Positions 14,355 to 21,120 of a stretch of 21,120 nt of DNA are shown piece by piece (position 1 is the stretch's first letter; each line of letters starts with the position of its first letter). The stretch lies in contig JBGVCU010000046.1 of the NCBI GenBank assembly GCA_045119035.1, positions 1-21,120 of the forward strand, read 5' to 3'. The translations under genes were made by a program, and so were the position numbers. The notes beneath the pieces are model-generated. The model was given only the letters and a program-made list of their open reading frames with translations. It was not told where the DNA came from and did no database searches. This DNA is from CAYVQA01 sp045119035 (GTDB lineage Bacteria; Bacillota_I; Bacilli_A; ML615J-28; CAG-313).

Positions 14355-14737
14355 TGAATAATATTAGATTAATTAATGGAAATAATCTAGCTTACATTGG
14401 TGATGCTTATTATGAATTATATATTAGAACATATTTAATTAATAAAGGTATTACTAAAAATGTTGAATTACAAAAAGAAGCAATTAAATTTGTTTCTGCA
14501 ACTGCTCATGCGAAAATATTTAATAAATTAAAAGAACTGCTTAATGAAGAAGAATTAGAGTTTTTTAAAAAAGGTAGAAATAATTTTTCTAAAGCACATC
14601 GTAAAAACATTAATTTAGGTGAATATGCGATAAGTAGTGGACTTGAAGCTGTTATTGGTTATTTATATTTAAGTAATTTAACAGATCGTTTAGAATACTT
14701 AATGAAAGAAATTATTAGAATTGTTGAGGAAAATTAA
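14354..14737 (+). CDS. mrnC: Mini-ribonuclease 3
   Basis: 127 aa RNase III-like protein without a dsRNA-binding domain. In Bacillus, Mini-III trims the ends of the 23S rRNA precursor. The catalytic signature YIGDAYYE (14-21, Asp17) and the second acidic site SGLEAVIGYLYL (Glu98) are present, with the conserved KxGRNNxxKAHRKN stretch between them (72-85). It is a little shorter than the Bacillus protein. Its ATG overlaps the cysS stop by one base (TAATG), implying translational coupling, and rlmB follows immediately. Confidence 0.93.
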   Translation: MNNIRLINGNNLAYIGDAYYELYIRTYLINKGITKNVELQKEAIKFVSATAHAKIFNKLKELLNEEELEFFKKGRNNFSKAHRKNINLGEYAISSGLEAVIGYLYLSNLTDRLEYLMKEIIRIVEEN

Positions 14738-15445
14738 ATGACAATTTATGGTAAAAATCCTGCTAGTGAAGTATTGAAAAGTCATAAGAAAATTTCTAAA
14801 GCTTATGTTACTAAAAATACAATGGAATTTATTAAACCTTATTTAAAACAAATTTCTGAGTATGTTGTTTTAGAACAAAAAGATATGATTAAGAAATTTG
14901 GTGATAAAACACAAGGTATTGTTTTAGAAATTAATGAATACAAATATGCTTCTTTAAATAATGTTCTTAAAAGTACTAAAGATAAAGAAAATGTTACTTT
15001 AGTTATTTTAGATAGTTTAGAAGATCCTCATAATTTAGGTGCTATCTTAAGAAGTGCTGATGCTACTGGTGTTGATGGTATCATCATTGGGAAAAACAGA
15101 AGTGTTAGATTAAATGATACTGTTGCGAAAGTTTCTACTGGTGCTATTGAATATGTTCCTGTATGTGAAGTAACAAATTTAAATATGACTATTAGTGATT
15201 TGAAAAAAGAAGGATTCTGGGTAGTAGGACTAGAACTTGATGGTAAAATTGATTATAGAAAGCAAGATTACCATGGAAAGATTGCTGTTGTAATTGGTTC
15301 AGAAGGTCGTGGTATTTCTAAACTTGTAAAAGAAAACTGTGATTTCTTAGTACGTATTCCAATGTATGGTAAAGTTAATTCACTTAATGCTTCTGTATCT
15401 GCAGGACTATTACTATATCAAATTTTAACAAATAGGGGGATGTAA
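14738..15445 (+). CDS. rlmB: TrmH/SpoU-family 23S rRNA (guanosine-2'-O-)-methyltransferase
   Basis: 235 aa SPOUT-class methyltransferase that uses S-adenosylmethionine to methylate a ribose 2'-hydroxyl in 23S rRNA. An N-terminal substrate-binding domain (about 1-75) precedes the SpoU fold. The three motifs are intact: DPHNLGAILRSADATG (96-111, Asn99 and Arg105), VIGSEGRGIS (185-194, Glu189), and IPMYGKVNSLNASVSAG (207-223). The start lies directly after the mrnC stop, with GAGG just upstream inside mrnC. The position between mrnC and the sigma gene matches the Bacillus order, so RlmB is the likely member; a tRNA target cannot be excluded. Confidence 0.92.
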   Translation: MTIYGKNPASEVLKSHKKISKAYVTKNTMEFIKPYLKQISEYVVLEQKDMIKKFGDKTQGIVLEINEYKYASLNNVLKSTKDKENVTLVILDSLEDPHNLGAILRSADATGVDGIIIGKNRSVRLNDTVAKVSTGAIEYVPVCEVTNLNMTISDLKKEGFWVVGLELDGKIDYRKQDYHGKIAVVIGSEGRGISKLVKENCDFLVRIPMYGKVNSLNASVSAGLLLYQILTNRGM

Positions 15446-15446
15446 T

Positions 15447-15980
15447 TTGTATATTGGGGGATATAATGATTATGAATTATTATATTTAATTCATGATAAT
15501 TCTTATGAAGCCATGGGGATGATGTTTCGTAAGTATGAAAAATTAATTTATAGTAAAATATATAAATATCATTTTAATAATAGTTTATTTGATGATTTAG
15601 TTCAAGAAGCTTATCTTGTTTTATATAAAGCAATTAATATTTTTGATTCTCGCTTTAACAAAACATTTACAAAATTTTTTGAATTATTACTTGATAATAA
15701 GTTAATTGATTTATATAAAAGATTTAATAAAATAAGCTATTTAAATTATGATTTTAATAATGAATATGATTTTAATAAAATAAATGAGTTAGATGAATTG
15801 TTGTTAAAAGAAGATGAAACAATTTTTTACAATACTTTATCTAAAAAGGAAAAAGAAATTTATTCATTGAAATTTAATAAGAAAATGTCTGTTAGTGAAA
15901 TTCATAAACTAACAAAATATGATAAATCAAGTATATCTAATACAATACAACGTATTAAAAGAAAAATAACTAATAACTAA
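15447..15980 (+). CDS. Divergent sigma-70 family factor, SigH position
   Basis: 177 aa. The start is probably TTG at 15447, one base after the rlmB stop, with AGGGGGA (15434-15440) six bases upstream; the first in-frame ATG is 22 codons later and would cut into region 2. Region 2 covers about 10-95, including DDLVQEAYLVLYKA (49-62), the core-binding and -10 recognition part. Region 4 (about 125-175) has the helix-turn-helix SVSEIHKLTKYDKSSISNTI. The gene lies where sigH sits in Bacillus, between rlmB and rpmG-secE-nusG, but the yacP/rae1 gene normally before it is absent. The protein is short, Asn/Tyr/Lys-rich and strongly diverged, so SigH orthology rests mainly on position. It may direct competence or stress genes; that is inference. 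Confidence 0.82.
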   Translation: MYIGGYNDYELLYLIHDNSYEAMGMMFRKYEKLIYSKIYKYHFNNSLFDDLVQEAYLVLYKAINIFDSRFNKTFTKFFELLLDNKLIDLYKRFNKISYLNYDFNNEYDFNKINELDELLLKEDETIFYNTLSKKEKEIYSLKFNKKMSVSEIHKLTKYDKSSISNTIQRIKRKITNN

Positions 15981-16011
15981 ATTTGTTTCTTTAAATAATG
16001 AATTGTATTAC

Positions 16012-16040
16012 TTGACAAAAATGATAAAATACTATATAAT
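16012..16040 (+). promoter_or_regulatory. Consensus promoter of rpmG-secE-nusG
   Basis: TTGACA (16012-16017), exactly 17 bp, TATAAT (16035-16040): a perfect sigma-A match, the strongest in the window. The leader before rpmG would be only about 14 nt. Confidence 0.9.
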
Positions 16041-16060
16041 ATACTAGTGAAGGTGATAGT

Positions 16061-16210
16061 ATGAGAGAAAAGGTAATCTTAGTTTGTGAAGAATGTCTTT
16101 CACGAAACTATAGAACTGAAAAAAACAAATTAAATACTACCACACGTGTAGTAATCAAAAAATATTGCCCAAAATGCAATAAACATACAATACATAAAGA
16201 AACTAAATAG
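16061..16210 (+). CDS. rpmG: 50S ribosomal protein L33
   Basis: 49 aa protein of the large ribosomal subunit. The frame reads MREKVILVCEEC, then SRNY and a Thr-rich turn, then KKYCPKCNKHTIHKETK, which is the L33 pattern. Two CxxC pairs (residues 9-12 and 36-39) are intact, so this is the zinc-binding (C+) form. AAGGTGA lies just upstream of the ATG at 16061. It heads the rpmG-secE-nusG operon and follows a consensus promoter. Many Bacillota carry a second, Cys-less L33 elsewhere that replaces this one when zinc is scarce; none is visible here. Confidence 0.95.
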   Translation: MREKVILVCEECLSRNYRTEKNKLNTTTRVVIKKYCPKCNKHTIHKETK

Positions 16211-16225
16211 TTATGGAGGAAACTT

Positions 16226-16639
16226 ATGTCAAAAGAAAATATGAAACCAGCAGTTCAAGAAAAACCAAATAGAATTGCACAATTCTTAAACACTGAATAT
16301 AAATTTGAAAACTTCTTATTAGTTGCATTATCATTATTTGCAATCGTATTTGGAGTATTAATTTTACAAGACACATTTTCTATTCCAGCTGATGCATTCT
16401 TAGTAGGACAATACGGAGATGTATTTGCATGGGTACTAATTGTTTTAGGTGTAATCTCATTATTATTATGGGCTATTCCATTCTATCGTCCAAGTGTATC
16501 AGAAATTAAACACATCAAAGGGTTAAAAAGAAGAGAATTTTTCGGTAATGTTTTAAAAGTTATTGTTTTCACAATTGTTTTAGCATTAATTTTCTTCGTA
16601 TTCGATTTATTAATCGAAGTAGTAATTAGCTGGATGTAA
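16226..16639 (+). CDS. secE: Preprotein translocase subunit SecE, extended form
   Basis: 137 aa, about twice the usual Bacillota SecE (about 60 aa). The C-terminal part (about 90-130) is the SecE core: an amphipathic stretch SEIKHIKGLKRREFFGNVLK followed by a membrane helix ending near Asp127. Two additional membrane segments precede it (about 30-48 and 65-86), giving three in all, as in E. coli SecE. The usual Trp-Pro of the amphipathic helix is absent. SecE clamps SecY in the plasma-membrane Sec channel. GGAGG precedes the ATG, and nusG starts two bases after the stop. The assignment relies on position between rpmG and nusG as much as on sequence. Confidence 0.87.
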   Translation: MSKENMKPAVQEKPNRIAQFLNTEYKFENFLLVALSLFAIVFGVLILQDTFSIPADAFLVGQYGDVFAWVLIVLGVISLLLWAIPFYRPSVSEIKHIKGLKRREFFGNVLKVIVFTIVLALIFFVFDLLIEVVISWM

Positions 16640-16641
16640 TT

Positions 16642-17196
16642 ATGGATAACATTTTTGAAAATGAAAGAAACTGGTATGTAGTTCAATCATATTCAGGATG
16701 TGAACACGCTGCAAAGCGTAATCTTGAAAGACGTATTGAATCTATGAACATGCAAGATTATATCTTTCGTGTAGTAATTCCTGAGACTATTCGATATGAA
16801 AAAAAGAAGAATGGTGAAACAAAAGAAATAGTAGAAAAAATCTTCCCTGGTTATATTTTTGTTGATATGATCGTTACTGATGAATCTTGGTTTATTGTTC
16901 GTAATACACCAATGGTAACAGGATTCCTTGGTTCAAGTGGAGGAGGAACTAAACCAGTTCCACTAACTCCAGAAGAATATATTCCTATTTTAAGAAATGC
17001 TGGCGTTTCACTAGAAACTGAACTTAAATTTAAAGTTGGAGATACTGTACAAGTTATTGTTGGAACTTTCGCTGGACAAGAAGTTGAAGTTGCTGCAATT
17101 GATGAAGAAAATCAAATGGTTACAGTATTAGTAGAATTCTTCGGAAGACAAACACCACAAGATCTTCACTTTGATGAAGTGAAGCCACTTAATTAA
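16642..17196 (+). CDS. nusG: Transcription termination/antitermination protein NusG
   Basis: 184 aa, normal length. NusG binds RNA polymerase and sets elongation and pausing, and couples to Rho or ribosomal S10. The NGN domain (about 10-115) contains NWYVVQSYSGCE, the IFPGYIFVDM strand, and NTPMVTGFLGSSG. The KOW domain (about 130-184) contains FKVGDTVQVIVGTFAG and ends with EFFGRQTPQDLHFDEVKP. Both are complete. It is the last gene of the rpmG operon; a terminator follows, and rplK-rplA, which usually come next in Bacillota, are not here. Confidence 0.97.
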   Translation: MDNIFENERNWYVVQSYSGCEHAAKRNLERRIESMNMQDYIFRVVIPETIRYEKKKNGETKEIVEKIFPGYIFVDMIVTDESWFIVRNTPMVTGFLGSSGGGTKPVPLTPEEYIPILRNAGVSLETELKFKVGDTVQVIVGTFAGQEVEVAAIDEENQMVTVLVEFFGRQTPQDLHFDEVKPLN

Positions 17197-17202
17197 AACA
17201 GT

Positions 17203-17236
17203 AAAGTACCTAAAATATTTTAGGTACTTTTATTTT
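17203..17236 (+). terminator. Intrinsic terminator after nusG
   Basis: A 28-nt perfect palindrome (17203-17230), with AAAGTACCTAAA as the stem arm and a small AT loop, followed by ATTTTTT. The T-run touches the RBS of the next gene (17239-17243). Confidence 0.88.
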
Positions 17237-17248
17237 TTGGAGGATGTT

Positions 17249-19117
17249 ATGACAACAACACTTGAATCTAAAAATAAAGAATCAAAATCATTTGCAAGAA
17301 TTGGGGTTGGTTTTCTTGCAGAACAATTTATTAAATTTTTACCTTTAATAATTATAGTTCTATTATTTTCGATTATTGATTCTATCACATATACTTATTT
17401 ACCAATTTTTATTCAATATATTATTTCAACTCTTACAGAAGATGGAGCAGATATTAATTTACCTCAATTTATTTTAGATATTTTTAATAGTGGAAAAGAT
17501 CCATATATGAGAGTAATATATGCGGGTATTGGTATTGCAGTTTATCAAATTTTGCGTGGAGCAATAAAAGTTTTATCTTCTTTATTTAGAAATATTTTAG
17601 GTGAAACTTTAGTGCATAGAATGCGTTATAATTTATATAAACATATTCAAAATTTACCATATAGCTATCATACTTCTTCAGATAAAGGTGAATTAATTCA
17701 AAGATGTACTAATGATATTGATATTGTTAGAAATTCTGTATGTAATCAGTTACCAGAAATTTTCTCAATTTTTTCAATTATTATTTCATCTGTTTATCAA
17801 ATGACACATATTAATTCAAAGTTAACTTTTGTTTCATTGATAATTATTCCTGTTGCGTTTATTAGTTCATTTATTTATTGTAGACATGTAGCAAAAGCAT
17901 TTGAAATAATTGAAGCCAAAGAATCTGAACTTATTTCTTTAATTCAAAATAATGTTGACAATGTTAGAGTTGTAAAAGCATGTAATAACGAAGTGTATGA
18001 AATTGAAAAATTTAATGTTAAGAATTTAGATTATGCAAAAGACAATTATAAACTAAATAAAGTATCTGCTTTTTATTGGGGATTTTGTGATTTTTCTACT
18101 CTTGCTCAATATTTGATTACTTGTGTTGTGGCTATAAATTTAGTAAAAAATAATCAAGCAACTTTAAGTATTGGTAGTTTTGCTGCAATGATGTCTTTAG
18201 TTGCAACTTATATTTGGCCTGTAAGAAGTTTAGGTAGAATCATTGGTGATACTGGTAAGAGTAGTGTATCAGCTGGTCGTATTAAAGCAATCCTAAATGA
18301 AAAAGATGAATATGTTTTAGATAATGGGTGTAAGACACCTATTATTGATGGGAAAATTTCCTTTAACAATGTTTCATTCAAATTTGATGATACTAATGAA
18401 CATTTACTAAAAAATTTAACTTTTGATATTTTTCCTGGTGAAACAGTTGCTATTATGGGAAAAACTGGAAGTGGTAAAAGTACAATAGCAAAACTTTTAA
18501 CAAGACTTCTTGAGGTTAATGATGGTGAAATTTTAATTAATGATGTAAATATCAATGAGATTGAAAAACATTATATAAGACAAAATATTGGTTTAGTTTT
18601 ACAAGAACCATTCTTGTATACAAAAACAGTATATGAAAATATTTCAATTACTAAAAAAGAAGCACTTGAAAATAGAGTTAAAGAAGTTTCAAAAATATCT
18701 GCTATTCATAACGACATCGAAGGCTTTGATAAAGGATATGAAACTTTAGTTGGAGAAAAAGGTGTAACACTTTCTGGTGGACAAAAACAACGTGTTGCAA
18801 TTGCAAGAATGTTATTGGAAGAAAAACCAGTATTAATATTTGATGATTCTTTAAGTGCACTTGATACTGAAACTGATTTAATGATTAGAGAAGCTTTAAA
18901 AGAAAATAATCAAAATACTACAACAATAATTATTACACATCGTATTTCTACAGCAAGAAGTGCAAATAAAATTATTGTTTTAGATAATGGTACAATTAGC
19001 GATATTGGAACACACGATGAGCTAATTACCAAAGATGGTTTTTATAAACGTCTTTGGGATATTCAAGGAAGTGTAGAAGAAGAATTTTTAAAATTAGTTG
19101 AAAGTGAGGTGGAATAA
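17249..19117 (+). CDS. ABC exporter half-transporter, degenerate-site subunit
   Basis: 622 aa membrane-ATPase fusion. The start ATG 17249 has GGAGG five bases upstream; a TTG at 17237 would overlap that RBS. The membrane domain (about 20-335, six predicted helices) precedes the nucleotide-binding domain (about 368-600) with Walker A GKTGSGKST (404-412), Q452, signature LSGGQ (508-512), Walker B LIFDD (529-533) and switch His564. The residue after the Walker B Asp is Asp533, not the catalytic Glu. The signature is canonical. This is the pattern of the degenerate-site subunit of heterodimeric multidrug exporters such as BmrCD, LmrCD or TM287/288. The partner gene overlaps by one base. Substrate unknown; drug, lipid or peptide export are all possible. 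Confidence 0.92.
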   Translation: MTTTLESKNKESKSFARIGVGFLAEQFIKFLPLIIIVLLFSIIDSITYTYLPIFIQYIISTLTEDGADINLPQFILDIFNSGKDPYMRVIYAGIGIAVYQILRGAIKVLSSLFRNILGETLVHRMRYNLYKHIQNLPYSYHTSSDKGELIQRCTNDIDIVRNSVCNQLPEIFSIFSIIISSVYQMTHINSKLTFVSLIIIPVAFISSFIYCRHVAKAFEIIEAKESELISLIQNNVDNVRVVKACNNEVYEIEKFNVKNLDYAKDNYKLNKVSAFYWGFCDFSTLAQYLITCVVAINLVKNNQATLSIGSFAAMMSLVATYIWPVRSLGRIIGDTGKSSVSAGRIKAILNEKDEYVLDNGCKTPIIDGKISFNNVSFKFDDTNEHLLKNLTFDIFPGETVAIMGKTGSGKSTIAKLLTRLLEVNDGEILINDVNINEIEKHYIRQNIGLVLQEPFLYTKTVYENISITKKEALENRVKEVSKISAIHNDIEGFDKGYETLVGEKGVTLSGGQKQRVAIARMLLEEKPVLIFDDSLSALDTETDLMIREALKENNQNTTTIIITHRISTARSANKIIVLDNGTISDIGTHDELITKDGFYKRLWDIQGSVEEEFLKLVESEVE

Positions 19118-20967
19118 TGTTTGAAGAACATGATGATCAGTTAGAGAAATTAGATCTTAAAATTTGGAAAAATTTAACTAAAATTATTTTAACCGACAAA
19201 AAAACAATATTCCTATTCTTATTTTTTGTAATTTTTATGGGATTAATTGATACAGTATATCCATTATTAAATAAATTTGCAATGGATACTTTCTTTGTAG
19301 AAAAACCTGATTTTTCTTATTACACTATCTTTGTTATTTTATACGTTATTGTTGTTATCTCAATGTTTGTTTCAGTAACAGGATTTATTATACAAGCATC
19401 AAAAATTGAAGAAACAATAACATATTCAATTCGTAAACAAGCATTTATTAAACTTCAAGAATTGTCATTTTCATATTTTGATGTTAATTCATCTGGATGG
19501 ATTATGGCACGTCTTACTTCGGATACAAAAAAACTTGCTCAAATTATTTCATGGGGAATAGTTGATACTTTATGGGCGGTAGTTGTAATGGTTGGAACTT
19601 TAATTATTAGTTTCATTGTAAATTATAAACTAGCACTTGTACTTGTTGCTTTAATTCCTCTATTTATTATAATTGGATTTTTCTATAGAAAGAAAATTCT
19701 TAAGAAATATCGTAATGTAAGAAAAATTAATTCGGCAGTAACTGCAGCTTTTACAGAAAGTTTTGCAGGGGCAAATACTTCTAAAACTTTAGTCTTAGAA
19801 AAAAATAATTTAGACGATTTTACTCAAGTTATTGGAAAACATCGTAGAAGTTCAATTCAAGCAGCTCTATTTTCAAGTTTCTTTTGGCCTTCAATTTTAA
19901 TTGTTGGATATATTGGAGTAGCTTTAGTTGTAATTGTTGGAAGTAAAGATGTTTTATCAATTGAAGAAATGGAACAAAGATTACTTGCTGCATCTAGTTT
20001 ATATTTATTTATTTCCTTTGCTACAAGATTTTTTGATCCTATTATGAATATTTCAAGAGTATTAGCTGATTTCCAACAAGCACAAGCAGCAGCAGAAAGA
20101 GTGCTTGGGTTAATTCAAACAACACCTGATATTGTTGATACTGAAGATGTAATGAAAAAATATGGTGAATTTGGAAAACCAATTGAAGAAAACTATGAAG
20201 ATTTAGTCGGTAATATTGAGTTTAAAAATGTAACTTTTAGTTATAAAGGAACAAATGTTAATGTTTTAGAAAACTTTAATTTAGATATTAAAGCTGGAGA
20301 AACTATTGCGTTTGTTGGTGAAACTGGAAGTGGTAAAAGTACAATTGTAAATTTAATTTGTCGCTTCTATGAACCTACAACTGGAGAAATTTTAATAGAT
20401 GGTAAAAATTACAAAGACCGTAGTGTTCAATGGTTACATTCAAAATTAGGTTATGTACTTCAAACTCCTCAATTATTTAATGGTTCTATAATGGATAATG
20501 TACGTTATGGTAAACTAGATGCTACAGATGAAGAAATTATTGAAGCTTGCAAATTAGTAAATGCAGATGAATTTATCACTAAGCTTCCAAATGGCTATGA
20601 AACAGATCTTGGAGAAGGTGGAAATAAATTATCGCTTGGACAAAAACAATTAATCTCTTTTGCAAGAGCAATAATTGGCAACCCATCTTTACTTGTATTA
20701 GATGAGGCTACATCTTCAATTGATACTGAAAGTGAAACTTATATCATTGAAGCAATGAATAAGATTATGAAAAATAGAACAAGTTTACTTATAGCCCACA
20801 GATTATCTACTGTAATTAATGCAGATAAGATTATTGTTTTAAAAAATGGAACTATTTTAGAATGTGGTACTCATTCTGAATTATTAAAGAAAAAAGGATA
20901 TTATTTTGAACTATATCGTAAACAATTTGTTCAAGAAAATTTAGAAAAATCAATTAAAAAAGCATAA
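19117..20967 (+). CDS. ABC exporter half-transporter, canonical ATPase subunit
   Basis: 616 aa partner of the preceding subunit; its ATG shares a base with the upstream stop (TAATG) and GAGGTGG lies before it. The membrane domain (about 25-320) is followed by the nucleotide-binding domain (about 365-600) with Walker A GETGSGKST (401-409), Q449, Walker B LVLDE (526-530) with catalytic Glu530, and switch His561. The signature is LSLGQ (505-509) instead of LSGGQ. Since each ATP site combines one subunit's Walker motifs with the other's signature, this subunit's Walker Glu pairs with the partner's normal LSGGQ, and its altered signature falls in the same site as the partner's Asp533. That gives one working and one degenerate site. 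Substrate unknown. Confidence 0.92.
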   Translation: MFEEHDDQLEKLDLKIWKNLTKIILTDKKTIFLFLFFVIFMGLIDTVYPLLNKFAMDTFFVEKPDFSYYTIFVILYVIVVISMFVSVTGFIIQASKIEETITYSIRKQAFIKLQELSFSYFDVNSSGWIMARLTSDTKKLAQIISWGIVDTLWAVVVMVGTLIISFIVNYKLALVLVALIPLFIIIGFFYRKKILKKYRNVRKINSAVTAAFTESFAGANTSKTLVLEKNNLDDFTQVIGKHRRSSIQAALFSSFFWPSILIVGYIGVALVVIVGSKDVLSIEEMEQRLLAASSLYLFISFATRFFDPIMNISRVLADFQQAQAAAERVLGLIQTTPDIVDTEDVMKKYGEFGKPIEENYEDLVGNIEFKNVTFSYKGTNVNVLENFNLDIKAGETIAFVGETGSGKSTIVNLICRFYEPTTGEILIDGKNYKDRSVQWLHSKLGYVLQTPQLFNGSIMDNVRYGKLDATDEEIIEACKLVNADEFITKLPNGYETDLGEGGNKLSLGQKQLISFARAIIGNPSLLVLDEATSSIDTESETYIIEAMNKIMKNRTSLLIAHRLSTVINADKIIVLKNGTILECGTHSELLKKKGYYFELYRKQFVQENLEKSIKKA

Positions 20968-21018
20968 AAATAAGACCTTTAAGAACTAGTTTGATTAAAA
21001 CGGACAAATAAAAAAAAG

Positions 21019-21075
21019 ATACATTAGATTTAGTAATCTGATATTGATTACTTGAAATCTAATGTATTTTTTATT
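21019..21075 (+). terminator. Long hairpin terminator after the ABC exporter genes
   Basis: A 13-bp outer stem, ATACATTAGATTT (21019-21031) with AAATCTAATGTAT (21055-21067), plus a 7-bp inner stem, AGTAATC (21032-21038) with GATTACT (21046-21052), separated by a 2-nt bulge (21053-21054). A T-run follows. An A-run precedes the stem, so it could work in both directions. Confidence 0.85.
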
Positions 21076-21100
21076 ACAATTATAAACGAGGTAAAAAACT

Positions 21101-21120
21101 ATGTATATTAAGAAAAATAT
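21101..21120 (+). CDS. Start of a gene cut by the window edge
   Basis: ATG at 21101 with GAGGT (21088-21092) eight bases upstream and 33 bases after the preceding terminator. Only MYIKKN is visible, so the product cannot be named. No clear promoter is seen between the terminator and this start. Confidence 0.4.

Overview
This window is very AT-rich DNA from a low-GC Bacillota. The order rlmB - sigma factor - rpmG - secE - nusG, preceded by cysS and mrnC, is the conserved Bacillus-type housekeeping block. The divergent proteins, dominance of TAA stops (11 TAA, 4 TAG, 0 TGA), three-segment SecE and surface proteins without a clear sortase signal suggest a deep Bacilli lineage near Erysipelotrichia or Mollicutes, such as an uncultured gut clade. 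That placement is inference. TGG is used for Trp and TGA never interrupts the recognisable proteins, so the standard bacterial code fits.

Left part (1-11950). At the left edge a gene reads leftward out of the window; its promoter carries an inverted repeat. Four paralogous exported proteins follow on the + strand, each with its own promoter and terminator. All share a signal peptide, an SGNH/GDSL-hydrolase-like domain, a cysteine-rich domain of repeated CxxC knuckles, and a C-terminal membrane segment with a basic tail. Genes 1 and 2 (1316 and 1412 aa) carry an additional N-terminal SGNH-like domain and a long helical spacer of about 325 residues. Genes 3 and 4 (468 and 492 aa) are the short form. 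The SGNH domain shared by all four has lost the catalytic His in every copy, and gene 3 has also lost the catalytic Ser. The array looks like a family of surface pseudo-hydrolases that has duplicated, partly homogenised and diverged. It is the most unusual system in the window.

Middle part (11982-17236). rplM-rpsI is expressed from a strong promoter with a possible regulatory leader and ends in a terminator. cysS-mrnC-rlmB-sigma factor follow as a tightly packed unit with 1-nt overlaps or near-zero gaps. A consensus promoter then drives rpmG (49 aa) - secE - nusG, which also ends in a terminator. Together these serve translation, rRNA maturation and modification, protein export and transcription elongation.

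Right part (17249-21120). Two overlapping genes encode the halves of a heterodimeric ABC exporter with one degenerate and one canonical ATP site. A long hairpin terminator follows, then the start of another gene cut by the window edge.
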